DNA of 64,000 bases from positions 61,751 to 125,750 of the forward strand of contig CBDDTG010000008.1 of NCBI GenBank assembly GCA_965233665.1, written 5' to 3'. Shown here piece after piece: positions 26,731 through 35,134 of this stretch. This DNA is from Bacterioplanes sp965233665. GTDB lineage: Bacteria > Pseudomonadota > Gammaproteobacteria > Pseudomonadales > Oceanobacteraceae. Every line of letters begins with the position of its first letter. The stretch's first letter is position 1. The notes under the pieces are model-generated. The model was not told where the DNA came from and ran no database searches. It saw only the letters and a program-made list of their open reading frames with translations. The translations under genes were made by a program, and so were the position numbers.

Positions 26731-28524
26731 TTACAGGGCGCAGGACGGGTTGTCGGTATCGTCGCTGCTGCAGCCGAAAGTCTGCTCGTCAAAGGTCACG
26801 GTGGCGGCAACGCCTTTGAAGGGCATATCTGGACAGGTGAGTACGCCTTGAGGGTCGTTCATGATGCGACCGGCCATGGCAGGGTCGATGCCGTATTGCT
26901 GAATTTTGGCTTGTGGGCTGCCGTTGGCGTCGAAGGTGTTGGCGCCCGGCGTGGTTTCAAACACGGAGGCGGCAAACAGGGTTTGTCCATCGATGCCATT
27001 ATTTTGCTGGCACACGCCATCGCCGTTGTAAGGTGCAAAAGCGGTCAAGTCGATTTGTCGACCGGCTGTTTCCAGACCATTGGCATCCAGCGCTGCGGCC
27101 ACTTGGTTAATACCACCGGTAACCGCTTGGAAAACAGTCTCACCGTTACCGCCAGGGTTTGGTGTATTGCTTAACAACTCGCCAATGCCGTCGTACAAGA
27201 TATGGGGCACGGTTGTTTGGCCATCGGCAACACCGGGGTAAAAGCCGTGGAACAATTGATAGCCCTGAATAATGTCGGCAATTAAATTGCCCTCTGGATT
27301 GTCGATGCCAGCCGCTACACTGATGCTGTTGTCGTGAATGTGCAGGTTGCGCACCAAGGGGCTCCAGCCATCCAATAAAGCGTTGGCATAAGGGTGAATA
27401 TCGCCATAGCTGTTCACGGCTGGGGTGGCGTCATTGCCATCTAGGCCGGCGACATCGGTGTTGGGCGCGCTGGCGACCTGATCATCCGGCAGCAAATAGG
27501 AGGAGATGGCGATGGAGGTGGTTTGGTGATCTTTGATGACGTTGTTATAAATCTCCACATCTGAGGTCGATAAAATAATCACGCCAGTGCCGGGTGGTAC
27601 GATGTGCACGCCACCGGCAAAATCGCCCACATTGGCAAAGTTGGGCGCGTTATTGGCCTCAACGTGATTATCAAATACCCGCACGCCGGAGCCGTATTTG
27701 CCGTTGCCGATTGGCAGGTCGAACACCAAAATGCCGCCCGTATTCCCAACCGCACGGTTGCCATACACATCGGCGGTGGTGGAGTTTTCAATTTCAATGC
27801 CGGCGACGTTTTTCTCCGCCACATTGTTGCGCACCACAATTTTGTCAGACTGGCCGACATAAATGCCGGCGTCGGCAGAGCCTTTGACGTAACTGTCTTC
27901 AATCAGCACATTGCTGGTTTCGACCGGATAAAGCCCATAAGCGCCGTTGGTAGACTGATAATCCGTTTCCCACACAGCGGCCATGCGGCGCATGATCACA
28001 CCGTTGGATTTGGTAACCTTAACGGCGTTGTTGTTGGACTCATACACGCCGAAATCTTCAAAAATCAGATGGTCGGTGTTGTTGATTAAAAAACCGTCGG
28101 CACTGGCGCCGCTGACATCAATGATGGTTTTGTCCATGCCAGCGCCGCGAAAAGTCAGATGGCTGACCGGCGTATTGTCGACCAAGCCGTTGAACTCAAT
28201 GGTGGTGTCGAACTGATAGCGGCCTTGTGGCAGCACTAGAGTGTCACCGCTTTGTGCCGTGGCTAATGCGGTAATCAGGCCGTCTTGAATGCTGCTGTCG
28301 GTTAAGTTATCGGCACTGCCAATGCATACCACGCGCTGGCCTGCGGTGCTGTCGGGCGTGCAATTAAAGGCCTTGGTAAGGCTCGCTTCATTATTATCGT
28401 TGTCATTATCATCATCGCTGCCACAGCCAACCAACAGCATGGAGCCGACGGCCAGCGCGGTGGCTAACTGACACGGAGAGAAAGCACGCTGTACTGAACG
28501 GCGATTCACCAGAGGGTGTTTCAT
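26731..28524 (-). CDS. Parallel beta-helix lipoprotein, partner of the diheme cytochrome
   Basis: A 597-residue exported protein. The N terminus is a lipoprotein signal with lipobox LLVGC, then an Asp/Asn-rich linker. Residues from about 80 to 340 carry repeating turns of a right-handed parallel beta-helix, seen as recurring N-x-V/I patterns such as VLIEDSYVKG, IVVRNNVAEKN and ADVYGNRAVGN. The C-terminal third holds cysteines that probably form disulfides. It matches the TIGR03805-type family that pairs with the SO2930-type cytochrome. Beta-helix folds often bind or cleave polysaccharides, but no catalytic residues can be named. It precedes the cytochrome gene by 61 bases. Confidence 0.82.
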   Translation of the reverse strand: MKHPLVNRRSVQRAFSPCQLATALAVGSMLLVGCGSDDDNDNDNNEASLTKAFNCTPDSTAGQRVVCIGSADNLTDSSIQDGLITALATAQSGDTLVLPQGRYQFDTTIEFNGLVDNTPVSHLTFRGAGMDKTIIDVSGASADGFLINNTDHLIFEDFGVYESNNNAVKVTKSNGVIMRRMAAVWETDYQSTNGAYGLYPVETSNVLIEDSYVKGSADAGIYVGQSDKIVVRNNVAEKNVAGIEIENSTTADVYGNRAVGNTGGILVFDLPIGNGKYGSGVRVFDNHVEANNAPNFANVGDFAGGVHIVPPGTGVIILSTSDVEIYNNVIKDHQTTSIAISSYLLPDDQVASAPNTDVAGLDGNDATPAVNSYGDIHPYANALLDGWSPLVRNLHIHDNSISVAAGIDNPEGNLIADIIQGYQLFHGFYPGVADGQTTVPHILYDGIGELLSNTPNPGGNGETVFQAVTGGINQVAAALDANGLETAGRQIDLTAFAPYNGDGVCQQNNGIDGQTLFAASVFETTPGANTFDANGSPQAKIQQYGIDPAMAGRIMNDPQGVLTCPDMPFKGVAATVTFDEQTFGCSSDDTDNPSCAL

Positions 28525-28593
28525 AGATTACCTGCCTGTCGTTATTGTTGTGACGGTTATCAAACGTCATCAAAGTTAGGCGGTAAAAATAAA

Positions 28594-29715
28594 TCAGTGA
28601 TTAATATCTGGCGGATGCTGTGCAAATCCTGCAGAAGCCAGTGTTGGCGCGCCTTGGCTGGTCGCTGAGGATGATTGTGCAAATGTTGAATTGCACGATT
28701 GAGTCAGTTGATTCTGGCGATATTCCGTCGGCGTGCTGTCGTGGCAGCGGCGGAAGGCGCGGTTGAATGAGCTCATGCTGCGATAGCCGACATCCAGCGC
28801 GATGTTTGAAATCGGCGTGTCAGCTTCATGTTGTAATCGCAGCGCGGCTTCTTGGATACGCAGGGCATTGATGTATTCATTAAAGTTGTTAAAGCCGAGT
28901 TGCTGGTTGATGGCGCTGCGCAATCGATATTCCGGCAAGCACACATGCTGTGCCAGACTGCGTAGGGTGAGCCCTTCTTGCCGATAAATGCCGTCGGCCA
29001 TGGCGAGTTGCAACTTGCTCAAATCGTCGTCGTTGTTGTTGGTGACTGTCGGTTGCGTTTCCACGGTGTCGGGTATCGCTGTCGGTGGTGTGCTGCCGCC
29101 ATTGCGCCAGAGATGTTGTCGCCCTTGCAGCAGACATGCAGTAATGACAATGAATGCGCTGATGATGGCCAGTTGACGAGATTCCGTGCTGGCTAAATCC
29201 AGATTGAAAGACAAAATCGACCATCCGACCGTGATGCCGGTGGCCAGCAGAACGGCGAGTCGCAAGCGGCGCCTTGCTTCCAGTAAATCACTGTGCCAAT
29301 GGCGCATCACTTCCCAAACGCCCAGTAGGATGAGCACATACTCCAGCCCTTGCGGAATGCGCTTTAGCACCACCAGCAAGGCTTCTGGCTGATCGAGTAG
29401 CAAAAACAGCAGCGGGCCAATCCAGCTGTGGAGCGCGAGCGCCCATTGCAGTCGGCGCTCGCCTTGACTGTCGCTGAAGGCGTAATAGCAGGTGGCCCAA
29501 AAACAGGCCGGAGCCGCACTTTGGGCAACGAAGGCCCATTCATGCCAGGCGCTCGGTAGCTGGTTGTGAAACAGATGTACGATGGCGATCAACAGCAGCA
29601 AGCTGAGCGCCCGAGCGGATGCGGCGGCACGATAATCGCGCCACAGAATGAGCAGCAGCGGTAGCGTGAGGCCGGCAGCAAAGGTGGCGAGCAGCAGTTC
29701 GGTTTGGCTGGACAT
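28594..29715 (-). CDS. Membrane-embedded AraC-family regulator
   Basis: A 373-residue protein. The N-terminal half has about six to seven hydrophobic helices (residues 5-210) and the C-terminal half has an AraC-type DNA-binding domain (about 245-345: LRSLAQHVCLPEYRLRSAI, then ALDVGYRSMSSFNRAFRRCH). The architecture is that of membrane-anchored AraC regulators that sense a signal within or across the inner membrane. It ends about 70 bases before the beta-helix gene on the same strand, so it is the likely regulator of the cytochrome/beta-helix pair. Confidence 0.85.
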   Translation of the reverse strand: MSSQTELLLATFAAGLTLPLLLILWRDYRAAASARALSLLLLIAIVHLFHNQLPSAWHEWAFVAQSAAPACFWATCYYAFSDSQGERRLQWALALHSWIGPLLFLLLDQPEALLVVLKRIPQGLEYVLILLGVWEVMRHWHSDLLEARRRLRLAVLLATGITVGWSILSFNLDLASTESRQLAIISAFIVITACLLQGRQHLWRNGGSTPPTAIPDTVETQPTVTNNNDDDLSKLQLAMADGIYRQEGLTLRSLAQHVCLPEYRLRSAINQQLGFNNFNEYINALRIQEAALRLQHEADTPISNIALDVGYRSMSSFNRAFRRCHDSTPTEYRQNQLTQSCNSTFAQSSSATSQGAPTLASAGFAQHPPDINH

Positions 29716-29860
29716 GGCGTGTTCTCATTATTATTGGATCCAGGTGCCCCATGTTTCGTCAGTCAGGCGGCAAATACAAGAGGGTAGGCGCGCCGTGGTA
29801 GGCACTGCCCGGCAATTCTGGGACAATGAGCGGCTTTCAACCTGATGATTAGTTTTGCTC

Positions 29861-32005
29861 ATGAAAACCGCACCGCACCTGAATTCCTATTACCCATATT
29901 GGGCTGAGTGTTACGGCACAGCGCCATTTTTACCCATGTCGCGCGCTGAAATGGACGAACTCGGATGGGACAGCTGTGACATCATCCTGGTGACGGGCGA
30001 CGCCTACGTCGATCACCCCAGCTTTGGTATGGCGGTGATGGGGCGCGTATTGGAAGCACAAGGTTTTCGCGTTGGCATCATTGCTCAACCAGATTGGAAT
30101 GACGCCGAAGCCTTCAAGGCGCTGGGCAAGCCCAATCTGTATTTCGGCGTCACCGCCGGCAACATGGATTCTTTGATTAACAAGTACACCGCCGATTTAA
30201 AAGTGCGCAATGACGATGCCTACACGCCGCATGGCGAGCCTGGCAAGCGCCCGGATCGTGCTGTGATTGTGTATTCACAGAAGTGTCGTCAGGTTTATAA
30301 AGACGTGCCCATTGTTATCGGCGGCATCGAAGCCAGTCTGCGCCGCATTGCCCAGTACGACTACTGGAGCGATCAGGTGCGTCGCTCCGTGCTGATCGAT
30401 TCGGGTGCCGATATTTTGCTGTACGGCAATGCTGAGCGCGCGATCGTTGAACTCAGCCACGGTCTGGCGCAAGGGCGAAGCGTTGAAGACTTGCGCCACC
30501 TGCGGGGCACCACCGTGGTGTGCAAGGCGACGCCAGCGGGCTGGACAGAAATTGATTCAACGCGCATCGACTGGCCGGGGCAAATTGATGCCATTCCTAA
30601 CCCGTATGAAATGAAAGAAACCGATGGCACCAGCTGCGAGCAGAAAAAGAATGCCGACGCTGATGACGACACAGACGACGATGTCATGCCGGTTAAAATC
30701 GTGCCGATGCCTTTGCAGCGCAAAGTTGATCATGATCCGGAAAAAACCGTGGTGCGCTTGCCTTCGTTTGAAAAAGTGCGCAATGACAGCGCGCTGTATG
30801 CGCATGCCTCTCGGGTCTTGCACCAGGAAGCCAACCCCTACAACGCCAGGCCTTTGGTGCAGCGTCATGATCAGCAAGAGGTGTGGGTAAATCCACCGCC
30901 GATTCCACTGGAAACCGACGAGATGGACAGCGTATTTGGGCTGCCATATCAGCGTGTGCCGCACCCGAGCTATGGCGACGCTCGCATCCCTGCTTATGAA
31001 ATGATTCGCTTTTCCGTGAACATTATGCGTGGCTGTTTTGGCGGTTGTACCTTTTGCTCCATTACCGAGCATGAAGGGCGCATCATTCAAAGTCGCTCGC
31101 AGGAATCGGTGTTGAACGAAATTGAAGAAATACGCGATAAGGTTCCCGGCTTTACTGGCACCATTTCTGACCTCGGTGGGCCGACGGCTAACATGTACCA
31201 CCTTAAGTGTAAAAGCGATGATATTTTAAAAAATTGTCGGCGCTTATCGTGTGTGTATCCGGGCATTTGTAAAAACCTAGAGACCAGCCACAAGGCCACC
31301 ACTGAGTTGTATCGTGCTGCGCGTGCTTTGCCTGGGATTAAGCGTATTGCCATCGCCTCGGGCTTGCGCTACGACCTGGCGGTGAAAGATCCAGAGTACG
31401 TACGCGAACTGGTGACCCACCACGTGGGCGGCTATTTAAAAATTGCCCCTGAGCACACCGAGCAAAATGTGCTGAGTAAAATGATGAAGCCAGGCATGGG
31501 CACCTATGACGCTTTCAAAAAAATGTTTGATAAATTCTCGCGCGAGGCGGGCAAAGAGCAATATTTAATTCCCTACTTTATTGCAGCGCACCCAGGCACC
31601 GAAAACGAAGACATGATGAATCTGGCATTGTGGCTTAAGCGCAACAAGTTCCGAGTGGATCAAGTGCAAACGTTTTACCCGTCGCCCATGGCGCTGGCCA
31701 CAGCCATGTACCATTCGGGTCGTAATCCATTGCAGCGCATGAGCTATAAAAGCAAAAAAATGCCCATTGCGCGGGATATCAAAGAGCGACGTCTGCACAA
31801 GGCGTTTTTGCGCTATCACGATGAAAAACACTGGCCACTGCTGCGCCAGGAGCTAAAAAATATGGGGCGCCATGATTTGATTGGGCAGGGGCCAAACGCC
31901 TTGATTCCGGCGGAAGATGCGCCAGGGCCACGATCAAAACGGCCAGGGTTTAAAGCGCCGGCAGGTGGGCGTAGAGCCATTCATCGCGGTAAAAGATCTA
32001 AATAG
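29861..32005 (+). CDS. ygiQ: YgiQ-family radical SAM protein
   Basis: A 714-residue radical SAM enzyme of the widespread YgiQ (UPF0313) family; its reaction is unknown. The N-terminal part is strongly conserved (SCDIILVTGDAYVDHPSFG, GKPNLYFGVTAGNMDS). The iron-sulfur motif CFGGCTFCS that binds the 4Fe-4S cluster and SAM is near the middle, and the basic C terminus is typical. An acidic stretch of Asp residues near residue 270 is a local insertion. ATG 29861 is chosen; TTG 29855 is two codons earlier. No clear ribosome-binding site is seen. Confidence 0.93.
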   Translation: MKTAPHLNSYYPYWAECYGTAPFLPMSRAEMDELGWDSCDIILVTGDAYVDHPSFGMAVMGRVLEAQGFRVGIIAQPDWNDAEAFKALGKPNLYFGVTAGNMDSLINKYTADLKVRNDDAYTPHGEPGKRPDRAVIVYSQKCRQVYKDVPIVIGGIEASLRRIAQYDYWSDQVRRSVLIDSGADILLYGNAERAIVELSHGLAQGRSVEDLRHLRGTTVVCKATPAGWTEIDSTRIDWPGQIDAIPNPYEMKETDGTSCEQKKNADADDDTDDDVMPVKIVPMPLQRKVDHDPEKTVVRLPSFEKVRNDSALYAHASRVLHQEANPYNARPLVQRHDQQEVWVNPPPIPLETDEMDSVFGLPYQRVPHPSYGDARIPAYEMIRFSVNIMRGCFGGCTFCSITEHEGRIIQSRSQESVLNEIEEIRDKVPGFTGTISDLGGPTANMYHLKCKSDDILKNCRRLSCVYPGICKNLETSHKATTELYRAARALPGIKRIAIASGLRYDLAVKDPEYVRELVTHHVGGYLKIAPEHTEQNVLSKMMKPGMGTYDAFKKMFDKFSREAGKEQYLIPYFIAAHPGTENEDMMNLALWLKRNKFRVDQVQTFYPSPMALATAMYHSGRNPLQRMSYKSKKMPIARDIKERRLHKAFLRYHDEKHWPLLRQELKNMGRHDLIGQGPNALIPAEDAPGPRSKRPGFKAPAGGRRAIHRGKRSK

Positions 32006-32009
32006 CACC

Positions 32010-33401
32010 TTAGCTTGATTGCAGCTCAGCGTCTTGTGCTTGCAGAATCAGGGTGCCTTTGTCGGCGCGGCGTTTGTGTCGATACATGGCATGATCGGCC
32101 GCCGCCAATAGCTCGTTAACGCTTTGTTGGCCAGCAATGGCGTAGCCGACGCTGACCGAAGGCGTAATGACATGCTGCTTCCAGCGCAATGGGTGCGCCT
32201 GAATGGCGTGCTGAAGTTTTTCAATAACGTTGCTGGCTTCGGCTTCGTTGCTGATGTCTGGCAGCAGCAGTAAAAATTCATCGCCGCCAAAGCGGCAGAC
32301 ATAATCGCTGTGCCTGACAGCATCGAGCAGCTGATTGGCGATGTGTTTCAATAAGGCATCGCCGGCTTCGTGACCTAGGCGGTCGTTGACTTGTTTGAAG
32401 TCGTCAACATCCAGGTTGACAATGGCAAAGCAAGGGGCCGAATCCGTGTGCCTTTGCCGCTGTTGTAACAGCTTTAAAATGAAACGCCGGTTTGGCAGCA
32501 GCGTTAACTCGTCTTGTAACGATTCGCGATGTGCGTATTGGTAGTTTGAGTACAGCAATAGCACCAATAAATAAATCACAGCGCTCACCCCGCTGCCAGC
32601 TAGCAGAATGGTTTGGCGGGTGTGTTGGCTATTGATGACAGCCTGCTGCGCCAGCTGGGCTGCAATCTCCCACTCTCCGCTGGGAAGTTTGATCAAAAAC
32701 TGAGTGTCAGGCTGGTCGAATACATCGCTAGGCCCATAAAAAACAGTCCACCGCTGACCATCAAGAGTTTTCTTTCTCAGTGCTAATACGCCTGACTCAA
32801 ACCCGGTCACGCCCGTGCTGTCGAGCAGCTGCTGGTAGCGTATGACGACGCTGACGCCACCCCAGTATTGTTGATTCTTGGGAGGGTCAGAAAAGATTGG
32901 GTAGCGGGCTATGAGGGCTTGTCCGCCTTGTACCAGCTCCAACGGCCCGGCGATGAATACCTGTTGCATCTCTCTGGCCTTCTCGACCGTCGCTAGCTGT
33001 TCTGGGCGGGTGCGAAAGTCGAAGCCAATGGACGCCTCGTTGCCCGCCAATGGGTAGGTGTGGCTGATGATGTTGTTGGGCGCTAAGCCGACATTGCGCA
33101 CATAGTGCGATTTATCGAGCAGCTTTTTGGCAATGGCATCCCAGTTTTCGATGGCAAAGTTCGGGTCGATGGTGACCACCGTAGCTAGGCTGTCGGCCAG
33201 ATATGTGTCCATAAAAATGGCCGCTTCTAAGCGTGAGCGCACCAGCGACACCTCGGTTTGCAGCTCGCTGCGCTGTTCTTGCAGTGCCTTTTCTTTGGCT
33301 AAGTCAGCAATGGCGTTGACGGCAAGCAGAGCGGCGACAACGTAGGCGGCCGTCAACACGGAAACCGTCATTCTTTCTTTGCCATTCAGCCGTAGCCACA
33401 T
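32010..33401 (-). CDS. CHASE-domain diguanylate cyclase
   Basis: A 463-residue membrane diguanylate cyclase. TM1 is at about residues 13-33, a periplasmic CHASE sensing domain at about 45-235 (SIGFDFRTRPEQ, QGGQALIARYPIF) and TM2 at about 265-285. The GGDEF domain, about 290-455, has an intact GGDEF motif and an upstream RxxD inhibitory site (RHSD), so it should make c-di-GMP and be product-inhibited. CHASE domains detect small extracellular ligands; this one is unknown. It is convergent with ygiQ, with four bases between the stops. Confidence 0.92.
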   Translation of the reverse strand: MWLRLNGKERMTVSVLTAAYVVAALLAVNAIADLAKEKALQEQRSELQTEVSLVRSRLEAAIFMDTYLADSLATVVTIDPNFAIENWDAIAKKLLDKSHYVRNVGLAPNNIISHTYPLAGNEASIGFDFRTRPEQLATVEKAREMQQVFIAGPLELVQGGQALIARYPIFSDPPKNQQYWGGVSVVIRYQQLLDSTGVTGFESGVLALRKKTLDGQRWTVFYGPSDVFDQPDTQFLIKLPSGEWEIAAQLAQQAVINSQHTRQTILLAGSGVSAVIYLLVLLLYSNYQYAHRESLQDELTLLPNRRFILKLLQQRQRHTDSAPCFAIVNLDVDDFKQVNDRLGHEAGDALLKHIANQLLDAVRHSDYVCRFGGDEFLLLLPDISNEAEASNVIEKLQHAIQAHPLRWKQHVITPSVSVGYAIAGQQSVNELLAAADHAMYRHKRRADKGTLILQAQDAELQSS

Positions 33402-33634
33402 TCTGTAGACCTATCGTCGATGGGGAAAAAGATTCAGCCTTAAGCTTAGAAAGGTCTGGTGCTTTGTGCACACTATTGCAGCGTTTGGCGTGTTGGTGAG
33501 CGGAGGTGAGTCATGGCGTTCGGGTTGGCGCAGTCCGTGGTGAGAGGCGAGTGCTTTGGCTGCTAGACTGGTGCCAGTAATGCTGGGGCGTACTGGGTTG
33601 CACGCACCTGGCGATGAGTCAATCAGGAGGCGTT

Positions 33635-34762
33635 ATGCGTATTGGTGTGCCAAAGGAAATTAAAAATCACGAATATCGGGTCGGGTTGACGCCGCTTAGT
33701 GTGCGCGAGCTTGTGTCGGATGGGCACGAAGTGTTTATTGAAAGCCAGGCCGGTGCGGCCATCGGTTTTCACGACAGCGACTACCAAGACTGCGGTGCTA
33801 CCATGCTGGCGGACGCTGCCAGTGTTTTTGCCGAAGCAGAGCTGATTGTTAAGGTCAAAGAGCCGCAGTCCAGTGAGGTGGCGATGTTGCAGCCTCGTCA
33901 CACTTTATTCACCTACTTGCATCTTGCTCCCGATGTCGAGCTTACCGAATCCTTGATCAAGTCTGGGGCGACGTGCGTAGCGTATGAAACCGTGACCGAT
34001 GCTCAGGGGCGTTTGCCATTATTGGCGCCGATGTCGGAAATCGCCGGGCGCATTGCTGTGCAGGCCGGGGCGCGCAGCCTTGAAATGGAAGCTGGTGGAC
34101 GTGGTGTGCTGCTGTCGGGCGCTCCTGGGGTGCCCGCGGGTGAGGTGCTGGTGATCGGTGGCGGTGTGGTTGGCTCGAATGCCATACGCATCGCCGTGGG
34201 AATGGGGGCGCAGGTGACGGTGCTTGATACCTCGCTGCACACCCTGCGAGCGTTGGATCAGCAGTATGGCAATCGCATTCGCACCCGCTTATCGACGCGC
34301 ACGGCATTGGACGAATGCTTGCCTCATACCGATTTGGTGATCGGAGCGGTGTTGATTCCAGGGGCGGCAGCGCCGAAGCTGATCACTCGCGAGCAGCTGC
34401 AAAGCATGCAAAGTGGTGCGGTGATCGTCGATGTTGCCATTGATCAGGGCGGTTGCCTTGAAACCTCGCGGCCAACCACCCACGACAACCCCACCTACGT
34501 TGAGCAGGGTGTGGTTCACTATTGTGTGGCGAATATGCCTGGTGCCGTGGCACGCACGGCCGCTCAAGCGCTGAATAACGCCACGCTGCCTTTTGTACGT
34601 GCCCTGGCCGGGCGTGGCCCGCGCAAAGCGATGCATGAAGATGAGCATTTGCTCAATGGTTTAAATGTAGCGGCAGGCCAATTGTGCAATTTGGACGTGG
34701 CCAGCAGTCAAGGACGCATGTGCGCCGACAAGCTCAGCATCTTGGTGCAATTAGGGCATTGA
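33635..34762 (+). CDS. ald: Alanine dehydrogenase
   Basis: A 375-residue NAD-dependent alanine dehydrogenase that interconverts L-alanine and pyruvate plus ammonia. The N-terminal start MRIGVPKEIKNHEYRVGLTP is the family hallmark, KVKEPQ follows, and a Rossmann NAD site is visible as VIGGGVVGSNA. ATG 33635 has AGGAGG at an ideal distance; a weaker upstream ATG at 33614 is in frame. It lies upstream of aceE on the same strand but about 370 bases away, so it is probably a separate unit linked through pyruvate. Confidence 0.95.
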   Translation: MRIGVPKEIKNHEYRVGLTPLSVRELVSDGHEVFIESQAGAAIGFHDSDYQDCGATMLADAASVFAEAELIVKVKEPQSSEVAMLQPRHTLFTYLHLAPDVELTESLIKSGATCVAYETVTDAQGRLPLLAPMSEIAGRIAVQAGARSLEMEAGGRGVLLSGAPGVPAGEVLVIGGGVVGSNAIRIAVGMGAQVTVLDTSLHTLRALDQQYGNRIRTRLSTRTALDECLPHTDLVIGAVLIPGAAAPKLITREQLQSMQSGAVIVDVAIDQGGCLETSRPTTHDNPTYVEQGVVHYCVANMPGAVARTAAQALNNATLPFVRALAGRGPRKAMHEDEHLLNGLNVAAGQLCNLDVASSQGRMCADKLSILVQLGH

Positions 34763-35134
34763 TCGCATAGCTGTTGTGCCTGGATCTAGGGTTGATTGGT
34801 CGAAGTACGTAGCGCTGTCGGTGCTTTTGCGGTCAGCGCTTACGACTTTGGTCGATGCCAATTGGTTTGCTTGTAAAAAAACTACAAGAAGGGATTGTCA
34901 GCTTTCGACAAAGTCGTCAGACTGATGCCAAAAATGGGGCGTAGCCCCTATTTACCTGAAATGAGTTGTTTGTAGTCAGATTTCCATTGGTGCCAGCCGA
35001 TGACCAAGGAGTGGCATTATTTATCGCCCTTTGCGTGGTAAGGAGTTATGAAAGGGCAATAGGTAAGACCATTTCTGCAGTCAGGCTGCCCACTTATCGA
35101 TGGCGGTGTTCCGCCTGTACAACCGGAGTTGTCA
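34763..35134. other. Intergenic region upstream of aceE
   Basis: Between the ald stop and the aceE start, 372 bases without a convincing gene. It contains the FadR/PdhR-like core at 35062-35070, and an imperfect inverted repeat TTGG-N6-CCAA near 34854. A frame at 34966-35214 overlaps aceE and looks spurious. Confidence 0.5.
35059..35073. promoter_or_regulatory. Putative FadR/PdhR-type operator upstream of aceE
   Basis: AATAGGTAAGACCAT carries the core GGT-AAG-ACC, identical to the nine bases found upstream of the TRAP operon at 20789-20797. It lies about 60 bases before the aceE start codon, a position suited to repression. In many gammaproteobacteria PdhR binds ATTGGTnnnACCAAT upstream of pdhR-aceEF; this match is partial. 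Confidence 0.45.

Noticed and set aside
27604..28089. 161-codon open frame on the + strand inside the beta-helix lipoprotein gene
   Set aside because: It is antisense to a well-supported gene, shows no recognisable domain and no ribosome-binding site, and its existence follows from the codon bias of the true gene.
30557..31201. 214-codon open frame on the minus strand inside ygiQ
   Set aside because: It lies wholly antisense to a strongly conserved radical SAM gene and has no family signal of its own.
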